The notes under the pieces were generated by a model, which was given only the letters and a program-made list of their open reading frames with translations, was not told where the DNA came from and did no database searches. Position numbers and translations under genes: made by a program. A stretch of DNA of 64,000 bases, from NCBI RefSeq assembly GCF_028769735.1, contig NC_088173.1:19656038-19720037 (forward strand). Reading direction: 5' to 3'. The DNA is from Zonotrichia leucophrys gambelii (taxonomy: Eukaryota > Chordata > Aves > Passeriformes > Passerellidae). Shown here piece after piece: positions 14,501 to 26,978 of the stretch. Each line of letters starts with the position of its first letter. Position 1 is the stretch's first letter.

Positions 14501-15739
14501 TCCGATTCTTATTTGAGTATGACTCTGAGTAAAAATTAGAATTCTCTCTGCCTTTTTTTTTTTTTTTTGGTGTAATGAGCATGTTGTAAATGTGCAACTG
14601 TCTGCCCTGAAGTATGCAATAGATAAATGCAGACAGAGCATAGGTAATGAGAATGGTTTGTCATAGCCTTATAGTCTGCAGGGGCCTAGTATAAATCAAG
14701 GGCTAACTCATCCCAGGAGGCTCATAATTTTTAGAGTATAGTTTTATTTTCCATTTTTATTCTGATAACAAGTCATATTTATTATGATCTTACTAATGGC
14801 ATGTCTTCACTCAAGTATTAAAGAATATATAATTCACAGGTGACTAGAATGGAAAATGAATAGGCCCTGAAGAATATCATCCCCATATCATTACTCAAAC
14901 CATTTTAATGAAAAAATGTGCATTTTGATGAGACAAATAAAAAGGATGCAAATTAAGACAGGGAAATTGAAAATTTACAGTACACGAACAATATTTGCAT
15001 ACAGGCTACCAACTTATAGGTGATTTACATTTCTTTTAGAAATTAAACTACAGCAGAAAAATTGCTCAGTTTTTTCATACAGTTAATTACCTAACTATAC
15101 AGCAAGTGTTTTTATTATTATATTAAGTCATATAAAGGTTGTCTGCTACAGAAGTGACATATCATATATTTGGATTCAACCAAGTTTCAAATCATGGTTG
15201 AACTGCACAATGACTGCCAGTTGAAACGGTATCAAGAGCTTTTATTTGGAAAATGTACTTTTGGAAAAGTAAGTACTTGAACTGGAAAGAGATGGCCAAC
15301 CACTTGTCCAGCCAGCACTAGGGCTTCAGAGGAAAGGAATAGGGCTTTGTACATAAAGCCAACTAACCTCCCCTATTTGGTTTACAATAGCCTAACTCTC
15401 AAAACAGCAGATTCCATACTTCTCTGCAAAGTTCAGCAATAATCTTGGCAATGCTGGAATGTCCTGTAAAAATTACTGTGAAGCCATTAAGTTACAATAC
15501 TCAGATGGTGCACAGCCAGTTTTTCTTTCAGTTGCACTCTGCTCCCATTGCTTATTTGAACTCTAGGGTTGGATCAAGCTCAGATCTGCAAACTTAAAAA
15601 ATTTGGTTATAAAAATGGTGTTATTCCCATGCTTCACTCAAATTTGTAAAAATGGCAGTTTCAATTTTTTGGATCCCAGGGCTGAGATTCTGAGGTGTTT
15701 TACCCTAAATTAGTGTTAGGAGGAGAAAGAAAGTTGTGA
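8561..15739. other. Unique AT-rich non-coding sequence
   Basis: No gene is supported. It holds a T16 run (14553-14568) and a CTCF-core-like word near 9912-9927. The segment around 11600-11720 is rich in homeodomain-type TAAT/ATTA words and could be a conserved non-coding element, but conservation cannot be judged here. All open frames are under 90 codons and none resembles a known protein. Confidence 0.6.
14553..14568. repeat. T16 homopolymer
   Basis: Sixteen consecutive T on the + strand, preceded by CC and followed by GG. No adjacent retroelement body or target-site duplication is evident. Confidence 0.85.
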
Positions 15740-15751
15740 TACTACTACTAT

Positions 15752-15797
<46 letters not shown>
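15740..15797. repeat. (TAC)n trinucleotide microsatellite
   Basis: About 58 bp of TAC/ACT units with a single interruption (CTATTAC) near its left end; the right half is a pure run. The right flank continues with degenerate units (TTCTGCTTATACTATTACTT). It lies outside any supported gene and is likely length-polymorphic. Confidence 0.95.
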
Positions 15798-15800
<3 letters not shown>

Positions 15801-18800
15801 GCTTATACTATTACTTACAAAATGAAGTGCATTTGTTTACATGATATAACTCAAAGTTTTTCTAGCACTGTTTACCTATCTGTAACCAGTTCGTACTGCC
15901 ATTTTTTTTCCTAGTGGAAGAAATTATTGCTATGGTGTGAAACTTTTTAATACAAATTCCTTTTAAAATAAAACATCCAATACTGGATGAGAAGAATTTC
16001 TAATAACTCAGCAACTCCTATAAACTTTCTATGAGGAGTGCTGAATATGTTACTCTTTCTTCATGCCAGTACAGTGAAGTGTCTTTCTAAACAAAAATAA
16101 TGATTTTCAGACTTAAAAAATAAATGTTTTTCTGAGACTCAGGCATATTTATATCCATAACATAATTAGTCTAATGGGCTGTCATTATTTATGTTGCTAT
16201 CGTTCTTAATATATGTTTGAAAGATCTGGAATTTCTTCAGCAGTGCAAATATTTCTTTTAATCATGGTGAGAATTTACATGAAAAGAAAATTATATGAAG
16301 TCAATAAATTTGATCCATTCTAAAAATTCAGAAAAGACTTTCTGATTCACAACTCAATTTTTACTTTTATATGGTGAAATAAATGCATAAGATTGAACAT
16401 TTAGATATATTTTTAAAAGTACAATTTTTTGTAGTTTTTCACAGTTTTTTCTTGTTTTTGCAGGCAGAGTTAAATGGCCTTTCTTGTGGGTATCACACAT
16501 AGAGTATATTTTTAATCTCATAATATAAAGTTTCCAGGAGCATAAAAAGCATTCAGTAGTTATACACTATGCCAGTTAGCATCTGCTTTAGAGGATTAAC
16601 AAAACCTGATATAACTGCATCTTGGAAATCATATCTTTCTATATATCCTTGTCTACCATGCTCACACACATTTCTTTCTCACTTTGACCAAATATTTATT
16701 CAACTGGATCTCTTATATTTACAGGTCAACACATTCATTGAATCAGTTGATCTGGTGCTGCTCTCTGCAAACAGGAGGCCTTACCATGAACATTGTGTTA
16801 GACCAAAACTGGGCAGGATTTGAGTGAATAGGCATGAGATATATTTAGAATAGTCAGTTTACATGAACTTACATCCATCTGTCCTCACTCATAAAATTCT
16901 GTTATTTATTCCTCTAGTTTTCTTTTTCTTTTGCACATTCTGTTCATTTTTCTCCAATTTTTTACAGTGAAATTTCCCTTTCCATTTTAATGGTTTTTAA
17001 AAGTTTTGTTCTATTTTGTGCTATTACAGTGAAGTTTCTGAGTTTCTACCAAGTAGAATGTTATACAAATGCAAAAGCAAATACCCAAAGTAATTTTTAG
17101 GTATGTTAAACCAAGAAAAACTCATCTGTACTGAAAAATAAGGGTCCTTTGCCATTAATGACTCACTGGAGTTATTTATGATAATTAAGCAGAATCTGTG
17201 TATTGATTTTTATGTTAATTAGTTCCTCTGGAGAAGATCCTTTCTATCAGGTGATTATCATGCTCTTAGTGGAGGCCCCATATCTATTGGAAGCATTTCA
17301 CAGGAAGGTCATAGCAGAAGAAATTGCAGCTAAATTACCAGGGTTAGAGATAAGCTTACGCTTTTCAGCTTTAGTCTTTTTGCATACCTAAATCAGAGAC
17401 TCCCCTAATTGAATGTCTTAACCTTGCTAGCCAAGGTTTACTGTTACTGAGGCTCTTCATCCTTTAAATCTGTGAATCATTTGCAGTGACAGAACACCAT
17501 GCCACCCTCTAGGAGTATTTCAAGTGGAAGACACCAAAATGTCACAGCTGAACTCCAGAAGACTGAGACATGACTTCAGTGTCTCTCCAGCTCCTCTTTA
17601 TCATGTTGGCTACATGTGACAGGATGGCTGGGGGGAAGCAGGACAGCATGGGCAGCACTTTTGTGGGTGCCCTGTGTTTCCTCCAAAGTAAGGGGCCTTT
17701 GCCGGCCGTGCCAGGAGGGAGCCCCTGTTACCTCACCTGAGCATGGCTCCAGTGAGCCTCACACGGACAAAGCTGAACTCTCTGGTGGAGCACATCAACA
17801 ATGGAATGGTATGGAGTGTGTTTTGGTTGCTTTCCTCCCCTGGCTCTTACCCCCTGAAAAGTAACATCTCCATATGTACACCCCATGGATCTTAACAACT
17901 GAACAAAACTCGAGACAACTGAAACATGAAAATGAATCGTGTTTTTGATGGCATATGGTGTTGGAAAAAGTCTGACTGGATATTCTTGTATGTAACAGAG
18001 TGAGTAGGGATCAGGAAAGATCTGGGTTGGGAGGTCTCTGTTCTTCTAGTGCAGGATTGTTCTTCATAAAACATTTTTTTAAAAATAAATACTTTGTTGG
18101 TCAGGAGTCTCAAGCAGTGGGAGACTCTAAGCATCAAAGAGAAAAAATATTTGAAAAGCTATTAGGCAACTTGATTTTTATGAGTCAGGAAAGCTTTTTT
18201 AAATATTGTTTTTAACTTTCTCCTCTCTCAATAGTATTTGGTGCATCATAGGAATTTTTTTTCATACTGTGTTATTCCAGACCTTGATGCACATACTCCT
18301 GTAGATACTCACAGGGTCTTTCCTACTAATCATCAGCTATTGTCAAAGATTCACAGCCAAGGGTTCTATTTGCCATAGTAGGGACTCAACACTCTGTCTT
18401 CCTTAACCTCATTTGGAAAAGATCATTTTAAAAGGTGAGTGAGCAGGTCAAGTTCCTTTATTCTTCCATGTTTTCTTTCATTTCTAAGGGTGAGATTTGG
18501 TTTACCATACACCTTGGCATCTAGTGACAGTTTAAACATATTAAAGCATCCTGCCTGCCCTCCAGTCTCTGCTGCAAAGTAGTGTGGGTCTCCCCTGCCC
18601 TATTTTCTTACTCTGTATGGGACATTGTCCTCCAAGGATGTATCAGAGAAGAATAGGTAGCTAAATAATAACCAAAATGTTATTAGACAGGGACAAGTGA
18701 ATTTAGACCATGAATCAACACATTTAAAATTTACTTCTGAAATAGTGTTAAGGACAATGATTCAGAAGTGTCCTTTTAGAACAATAGCTGATGATAACCC

Positions 18801-18888
18801 ATAAACACTCAGTATGTTAATTCCGAGATGTCAAATTGGCTGGGGAAAAAGGAAAAAGCACTAAATGTGGATATGCACACTAACTATG

Positions 18889-18937
18889 CCCTGTCCCCCC
18901 TGCTCCCCCTCCTCCTCTCCCTCTCCACCCCAATTCC
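18889..18937. repeat. C/T-rich polypyrimidine tract
   Basis: Almost only C and T, with an uninterrupted 24-nt pyrimidine stretch at 18903-18926. Such tracts can form triplex structures and tend to be unstable in length. It has no coding frame around it, and no exon that it could serve as a splice acceptor tract is visible just downstream. Confidence 0.8.
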
Positions 18938-20123
18938 TATGGGTCAGTTTTGAGTCTTCTTTCAAGTGCAAAATATAGAGATTTCTGTTATCCATCTATG
19001 GATTATAATTCACTTCATAATTACTATTAATGACAAGTGTTAGCATTCATTTGGGTAAGTTCAGGTAAAGGCAGTATTTGAAGAATCATGACAATTGATA
19101 ATAGCATTAAAACCTAAATTTAAAAAAAAGTGAAATTAACCTGTATCTTGTAGGAAATCATGTCAGACAACTGGAATGACCAAACTAATATTTTTTAGCT
19201 TAATACTGAAGTAAAAGCATGAGTTCCAGTAAAAGTGTTCATGTTAAATTATATTAATGTATCAACTTTCCCCCCTGTGGTAATTCTTTTGTTGTTCTGC
19301 AACTCATACCAAATCATTAATTTGATATAAAAGACTGCTGATGGGAAAAATAGGAAAGGATGTCCCTGCACTATTGAACAGTAGGATCAACACTTTTTCC
19401 ACTTTTGCTGTAAATTTGACAGCTGTGTCTTTGCAAAAGCCAAACTAATAAGGTCAAAGTAAAACATCTGTAAAATGAAAACTGCTGGTCCAGCGATATT
19501 TCATGGTGCTGACACAAGATATGAGGTACCTCTTCAGCTTGCTTAGTGCACATATAATTTTCTATTGATACTGATATTGTTTTGTTACTTTTTTTTTTAG
19601 TGATACTGCACTTGCCACGTTTTATTTGCATTTTAGCTGCACTTCTGAATTATTTTGATGGTAACAAATAATATGCTTTATATATGTAGGATTTTAAGGA
19701 TTTTATAAGGATCTATTATTTTTTTGTTCAAAACCATTGTCTATTTTTAAACTTTCCACTGAAGCAACTAATCCCTACTAGTTTTTTGGGTTTTTTTCCT
19801 AAAATAGTTGGCATAGTGAGACCTATCTATCCACTGAGAAATGTCAGCGAAAATCTACAATAATAGAAATACTTTTTATTATTTGCTTCACGAGCTATAA
19901 GTGTCTCCCTCAAAACATAAAAGGCTACAAATTCCCTGTACTGAATGAGTTGAATAAATTGATTTCTGGCAATAACAACTTTGTAATAAAAAGGACTTAT
20001 AACTTCAGAACATGGTAAGTAAACAAACAATTGAAATCCTCTTGTACAGTATTTTTATTGTATTAAAGTATCATTGAATTAAAACATTCACTGCTTTCTT
20101 CAAGACTTGAACTTTAGTCTCTT

Positions 20124-20196
20124 GGTTTTTTGTTGTTTGTTTTTGTCTTTTTTTTTGTTTGGTTGGGTGGTTTTTTTTGTTTTTTTTTTTATTTTT
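20124..20196. repeat. T/G-rich low-complexity tract
   Basis: About 73 bp made almost only of T and G, with several runs of eight or more T. On the opposite strand it is an A/C-rich tract of the kind that may follow a decayed retroposed tail, but no body is recognised. Confidence 0.8.
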
Positions 20197-23100
20197 CTCT
20201 CAAATAAATATAATAGTCTTTTTATTTTCCTCATGGTGTATTGAGAAGGTTATTGAAGGACTGTTAAAAATGTTGCTCATAATGCTGTTGAACAACTAAA
20301 ATAGCCCTGATCTTGTGACAGACATACACAGTACAAAACATAAAGAAAATATAGCTTCCAGTGTTTAAGAAAATGGGATATATATCAGCCAAACACATAT
20401 AAAGCACTGACAAAGATTATGCAGTAATTCTATACTGTTCCTTGAAAGACAAATTCAATGGCAGTTGAAAAATCCGTGTAATTCACTTGTTTCCACTGCG
20501 GCTGTAGTCTCAGACACTTGTGGACAACTTCATTAGAAAAGAAACAAGCAGATATTTAGTGTCTGGTGTCCAGAGTGGTGCCTGTTAACAAGGAGAGCTT
20601 AAATGGGTACAGGAGCAGTCCCTGGCTGCATTTCTGTTCCCATCACAGTGTGTTAACTGGCAACACTGGCAGAGCAAAGAACGGAGCTGTGGTTAAAGCA
20701 CAGCTTCCTAATGTCCAGGTTTTACTTACTGTGCACCTATTGCACTGCAGTGTGTGGGTAACTTTGGGAAGGCGTCATGGACCTCTTTTCTGCAGGTGTG
20801 TTGAACCACAGGGCTTTGTGAAGCTAGGCAATACTTTTCCTCTTTCAAGATCATACAGAAAAGGTTAAGCAGTGCACTGAAACTATGGTGAGAGTTGGTT
20901 GCTTAAAAAAAAAGGTGCATTTTTGTAATTTCTCAAACATTGCCTGAAGGACAAATCAATCTACTGCAATAGAATCCTGGGGAATGGTATTAATACAGTT
21001 ATTTTAAAAGGAAAAAGGATTGTGAAAATTGGCTCAGATGGATAAAAAAAGTATTTCAAGACATGAATTTATCTAATTAGTCATATGTTCTCTTTTTATA
21101 ATTATTTGAATGGCCGTCTTTTGTGGATCTGTGGAAGCTTAAACTCTGTTGGAAAAAGTTACATCCTGAAAAATTTTGGATGACTAGGCCATGTAATAAA
21201 TGCCTGGATAATCCAAAAGAGAGATGTGTTTATCTCCACAGAAACCTACTTCCAAGCTATTAAAATGTAAATTGGCCACCGGATTTCTAGCTTAACATGT
21301 GACATCTTTGTTGAGCACACAAAAACATAAGAATTACACTCCAAGAAGTGAGTACTCTTTTTTGAATTTAAATCCTCCAAATAATTAAATATAACTTCCA
21401 TTCCAATTAATATTTTTCTCTTCTATTTTAATTAAATAAAATCAAACTCAGTTTTTTCACTTTGCAGTCTAGTCTATGCACTTCCGAAGGGAAACATCAT
21501 TTTTACAGCAACTGAAAACAACAGTCATGCTTAAATGTATCTGTCATTCTACCTTTCAGGGTTGAAGCCTTAGATTATTATCTCCAAGCTCATAATCACC
21601 TCAAATTTTCTGATTAACATCATATCTGGGCCCAATACTAAAGCATGTACCAGAGTACTAGACTGTGCAGGTGAAAAATTCTACTCATCATCAAAATGGG
21701 CTAAGAATCTGCTAGGTGCTTTGCCAAACACCAGCACACTTGTTTTCTAAAAAAATGATCAATCTGACGATGTTTGGACTGAGAAAGGGCAAAAAATGAG
21801 AAGAGTTGACTTCAACATCCTAACTTCAAGGTTGAATTCATGGTCCTAACATTCTCTATAAAATGCACACATGGAACACTGGTTATATTTTGCAGCCAGC
21901 CTTGTCTATATGTCTAAATATCTGAAGTTTGTCAGATCTTCTATCTGTGGATCAGAAGCTAAAAAATGTAGTATGATTTTCTTTCCTGTCAAGCACCTGC
22001 TTCCGTAAGTCTTTATTACTTTATATTTATGAAACTCAAAATATACAGAAATATTTTGCCGTATACTCTTACACATGAACAAAGATGTACAGTGATTCTA
22101 GCAGAGACGAGATAAGCTTGTCTTTAAAGCACTTAATCTCACTGATTTTTGCAGCCTTCAAACTGTGTTTTGGAAGGCTTGTTGATCTTGGCTTAAGACT
22201 CTCAGTTTGCATTCCTGATTTGCCACACAGGCCAAGAAGGCAAGGATCTGGTGGCTGCTCTGAACATGTAGACTCATTGGTGGGAAGCAAGGGTTTTTAC
22301 TAAGATAGGGGTTCAATGAAAGGCAGACACCCTACTGACCCGATTTTAGTATGAGTGCACCCTTTATCTTGCTTATATTTTGAAAATTATCGTTACATTA
22401 AAAAATTATTATACATTTAAAGTAAATATGTATACTATTTTCAAAAAGTCTGTTAGATGGAGGTTCTTTTTCCACAATATTATTTTCCCGTGCAATTTTC
22501 TGATCCGTCTCTGATTATTTTCTGTTCAGCTGATAGAACATTCCCCATATCCCAGAAACGTAACAAATACTTCATATTGATAGTCACACTTTTATTGCTT
22601 GTACATGAGGGTTTATAGTTTTTGGCCAAATTATCCCCTTGCTTACACTGAAGACAAACTTTAGTCTTTAAATTTGTATGAACTAGATATGAAAACCCAT
22701 AAATGCTTCTTAGTGATTTTTTTTCCTAATAGCAGAGTAGTAGTTCATTTTTTTTTCTATCGTGTTTGTGGGAGATACTATAGCCATTAGCATGGATTGG
22801 AAGAGCATACAGTGATATTCAATAAAGCAATACAGAAGGTGTATCTCTAAATTTGGCTTTTAGAGCTCTGAAATGGCTGTGCTGCAGCCACTCTCCTTGC
22901 ATAATTTATTGAAACAACATGGCACTGGTATTTTTGACTTTTGAAAAATGCATTATTTATGGTGAATTATATTTATCATTAAGTCAATGCATTTTTCAAT
23001 ACATTTTCATCTTTTCAATATCTTTTCCAGTTCTGAGATAATTCTCTTTACACTTGAATGTATGTAATTCATACTGTTTGTAAGTTCTTTGCTGTGGGCA

Positions 23101-24351
23101 ACATGCTTAGCTGAAAGATGATATTGTTAAAATAGAGAGAGGTAAAATCCACATCAACTCTGTAATAATTTCTTTAAGCTTAGTGATGACACAAGAAGAG
23201 AAATAAGGCATTTAAATAGTAAATGTTTGTATTTTTATTGTAACTGGAAAAACTTACATCAGGTGTGAAAATGTGGCCTGTCTGTACTGCCTGGAATTTC
23301 TACCACTAGCTTCAAGCAGTCAGGAACCCAGGAGCTAATGGATTAAAAGCATCACATGGTCTTAACAAAGTTGCTTCCAAAGATGCTTTTGAAAGTCCTG
23401 CTCTACTTCATGATGTCAGTTGTATAACAGCAATGCACTCAAGCATATTTTTCATTAAAAAATAACCATACTGAACTCCTTAATTTGCCATGTGTTCATT
23501 AAAAAAGAATAAACTGCTTTTATATTGTACAAGACATTCTTGAATGAAAAACTTAATGGTTTTAAAGTGATCTGAAACTGTCTGTGACCACAGCCAAAGG
23601 ACACAACTGTCACCTGCCAATTCACACTTGCCACAGGTGAAGTTTAGGGGCCCTGACTGTAGGTGACAAAGCATGTGAGCTAAAAGCAAACTGTGCATGA
23701 TGCAGGGTTCAAACCCGTGGTAGATCTCGATCGTGTTACTGCTGCCTGACAAGATCTTGCTTGTCTCATTTGGGCTACAGGAACAGGCAGCATGAATCTT
23801 CTTCCCCTGTCTTAGCTCCAGAGTGGAGCAAGCTGTCTGAAATTCAGGCTAAGGAAATCTCAGCTTTTGAGCTTGACAGCTAAGGGAGAAGCTCAGGGGA
23901 CACAGCTTGGGGGACGCTGTTTCTCATGGCAGTGGACCTTGCTGTGAGCATTAGAGAATGCAGTCAGGAAATACTCTTTTTGTTCCAATTCTACTTCCTT
24001 AGATTCTTCCACAAGAGAGCCCCAGTCTTCCTAGCCAAACAACTAAAGCAGTAGATCACAGAAATTTGCCTGTTACACTTAAAAAACCTAAGCATAGTGA
24101 AATGAATTGGTTTTTTCCTAAGCTGTTACAGGTGTTATATAGAATCCTGGTTGTATTTTCATGTAATTATCTCACACGGGCCTGCCTGGGAACAGAAAGG
24201 GAATTCAGAAAAGATGTTTGCTTTTCATTTCCTGAGTTTCCACATCAGAAGACTCAATTTTAAAATTATAAGACTACAACTTTGTTCAAAATATATTATC
24301 ATTTCATTATGACAACTGATGGACTTAGTGTCCTTTGATGACAGTTATTAG

Positions 24352-24382
24352 AAATTATTTTATACTAAAAATTATTTTATAC
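24352..24382. repeat. 14-bp direct repeat
   Basis: AAATTATTTTATAC occurs at 24352-24365 and again at 24369-24382 with three bases between. It is AT-rich and probably a small slippage product. Confidence 0.7.
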
Positions 24383-24681
24383 AATGCCTGCAAAAAATAC
24401 CACTGGGCTTCTGAACACTTACTCAGTTGTTTATTTACTGTTCCTTCCCTTGGGTACTACAAACCATAATGACAGATTTTTGTCTTAGAAATCATTCATC
24501 ATTGCCTTGAGCTTGTCAAGATGAGTAAGGCTATGCCCTGCTCTTCTGTCATGACATTCATATTTTTAAAGCCAAAGATTCAACAAAGATAAGTCTCTTG
24601 CAGGTAGAGAAGTTTGATCAGCTTCTTGGAAATATCTAAAATCATTCCTTAATTAATATATAAACTCTAGAAAGACAAATT

Positions 24682-24735
24682 TTATAATTTCTACAAGTTA
24701 TTAAAGAAAACTTTAGTAACTTGTAGAAATTATAA
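24682..24735 (+). repeat. Near-perfect 25-bp inverted repeat (hairpin)
   Basis: The left arm (24682-24706) and right arm (24711-24735) are reverse complements at 24 of 25 positions and flank a four-base loop of A. The single mismatch pairs T at 24701 with G at 24716, so a + strand RNA could form an unbroken stem with one U-G pair. The arms are AT-rich. It could arise from a recent inverted duplication, could extrude as a cruciform, or could be a small-RNA precursor if transcribed. No flanking element identifies it as a known transposon. Confidence 0.9.
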
Positions 24736-25275
24736 GTTTAATATTGCTTGTTACTTTCTTTTAGAAAGTAAGTAAATCTCAAATATCCATACTGTGAAAT
24801 TACACTAGGTAAAATATGCCCTTTTAGCTGCTTTTTTAGTCTTTGAACTTTATAACAAGTTCATTTTCATAATTTATGTTGAATCTAGAGATAACACAAC
24901 AAATCAAAAGTCTGTGGAAGAGACGATCAAAGATGATAAAGTATACTAAAAAGAATGTAATTGTTCACTGAGGATGTTTGGGCATGGAGCCAGTGCATAG
25001 TCAGCCCCCATAACAGTGATGGCCACTCAGGGCCCCATCTTACTGCTGAGTGTTCAGCTGTGAGGAGACCAGAGTCCACTCCACCCTATGCCTTTCCCAT
25101 GGCAAATCTGTCCACGTGCTGAATATGAATGGGGTGGGCAGCTTTGCCCTGTTCCTGTGAGGTCTCAGACCCATAGACTGAAGTTTTGGTTCGCTGAGTG
25201 AAACAAAACAGGCACGGAGTACATGGCTGGCTCGGATTTCCAGGGGGCATCAGCATTTACAAACAGCATGCATCT

Positions 25276-25305
25276 TGCTTCTTATACATCCTGTATTAAG
25301 AAGCA
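25276..25305. repeat. 12-bp inverted repeat with one bulge
   Basis: TGCTTCTTATAC (25276-25287) faces GTATTAAGAAGCA (25293-25305) across a five-base loop. Pairing is complete apart from one extra T in the right arm. Confidence 0.75.
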
Positions 25306-26181
25306 GTTATGCTGGAAATCAGGAAATCAGGTAACCTTATTTGGTATAGACATATAGCTAAGAACCTGAAAGAGTTACTCCTGGGCTTCAAAAACATAAA
25401 TAGCTTTATGGGAACAGCAGCAGCAGGCTGTGCCTGGGGACATTCCAAGCAAGAGAAGCCATTCCTGGGGAAGAGACAACATGTCAGCAGCCACTAGATC
25501 TCAATTCTAGACTGGGCCTTAATTTCTGTGTCTACCAGAAAATAAAATAGTCCCAGATTACTGTGAGCACACTAGATAAGGCTCTCTAACTATAATTTTA
25601 ATTTCATCTGGGTGCCATTTTGCACTCCATTGCGTGAAAGTCTGCCTGTTTCTCTGACAGATGTGAATTCATTCAGCTTGAAAACCCTTCAGAGTCTGAG
25701 GTATGTAAGTTCATGGCAGGCATTTCTCTTGCTCCAGATGGCTGCAGCTTTAGGTTTGTAGCCTTTTTTAGGAGTTCTTTTCTGAGTTCTTCAGATATGC
25801 CTCCACCTTTTTGAGAGCATATGGTAATACAGAACAGTGACGTCAGCCAGAAGGCAGAATCCCTCAGTACCCTCGACCCCAAAACACTTCATTTTTCACT
25901 ATTTAAACATAAAGGAATGGAACTGAAGAACCTAACAGGATGATTTTGAAAGAGTGCAAATAGAATAAATGGAATTTGAAAATATAGGATATAAAGCAGA
26001 CATGAGAGAATTGAGAGTGTTACAGAAAAAGTAGTATTTTAGTCTATTTTCTAGCAGTTTGTTCTACAGATGCCATTTTTCCTATGGGAATGAAGTAAAT
26101 GAATGATCAGCACCACCATGGTCTTTTAAAAGTGGAATTCAAAGATAATTCTGTGCTTATCTCCATTAAGGTGTTTATAAA

Positions 26182-26211
26182 TACAGATGATAAAACTACT
26201 TATCATCTGTA
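26182..26211. repeat. Perfect 12-bp inverted repeat
   Basis: TACAGATGATAA (26182-26193) and TTATCATCTGTA (26200-26211) are exact reverse complements with a six-base loop. Nothing nearby tells its role; an inverted duplication is the simplest reading. Confidence 0.85.
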
Positions 26212-26978
26212 CAGTCTGTATCATAATATCTAAACCCTTTAGCCTTTAACGTATTGTAGTACTAATATTCCTGTCAAGTTTGAAAATGTGATTTTGCCAT
26301 GAAACAGGTGAGAAACTGAGACAGAGAAAGGGGGAACCCTGCAGAAGAGCAAAAATGTTGTCAGTTACAGGTACAACACTGAAGGTGGTAGAGAATGGAT
26401 TAAGTATACTCTTACAAGGAGGAGATTAAAAAGTCAAGGAATATTTCTTCTAGAGAGTGTCTGGAGGCAACAAGGCTTATATATTTTCAATGCAAGATTT
26501 TGAGAAAGAAATTACTTTTCTAGATGTCTCAAAAATGCATTCTGACTAATGGGAATGTATCCCATTTATCCAGTGTAAATTCCTCCTATTTTCCTCTTTC
26601 CCCTTTTGAGCTACAATAAGATAAGCCCCAGCAGTGACCCTGCATTTACTGGCTCCAGGGAGTTTTGGAACTCCACATAAAGTTTTTTACCATTTAATGA
26701 TATAGTTTGGCTTACATTTTTACCTTACCCTTTTCCTCCTTACCTACAGGAATTGTATTAGCTCTTTTGTACATACCCACAAAAGCAGAATTTAGGTGGT
26801 TTCAGGTGAGGCAGGAGATCTTAGCTATTTTTGCTGTGCTGATTCCTTCTTCCTGCTCAGCTTTATCTATCTAAATGGGGAGTTTTTAAGGTTTTTATTC
26901 TTGAATTTTGTCTGGAGATATATGCTTTACATAAGATCTTCAGGTTTAAAAATAATACATTCAATATTAATACTTAGT

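Larger units (their letters stand above)
15798..24681. other. Unique AT-rich non-coding sequence
   Basis: No gene is supported. It contains a T/G-rich tract (20124-20196), a pyrimidine tract (18889-18937) and a 14-bp direct repeat (24352-24382). Slightly GC-richer parts at about 17590-17860 and 20560-20870 give open frames of 82 and 100 codons without any recognisable domain. The AT-rich part near 22880-23060 has repeated TTTTTCAATACATTTTC-like text and could be a regulatory element, but nothing firm shows this. Confidence 0.55.
24736..26978. other. Unique non-coding sequence with two short hairpins
   Basis: No gene is supported. Part of it (about 24970-25260) is less AT-rich than its neighbours and includes a CTCF-core-like word at 25240-25250. 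Two inverted repeats (25276-25305 and 26182-26211) are listed separately. The open frames are at most 69 codons. Confidence 0.55.

Noticed and set aside
23698..23720. GGTTCAAACCC word resembling a tRNA T-loop / Pol III B box
   Set aside because: The flanking T-stem has a mismatch, and no acceptor stem, anticodon arm or A box is found at the right distance.
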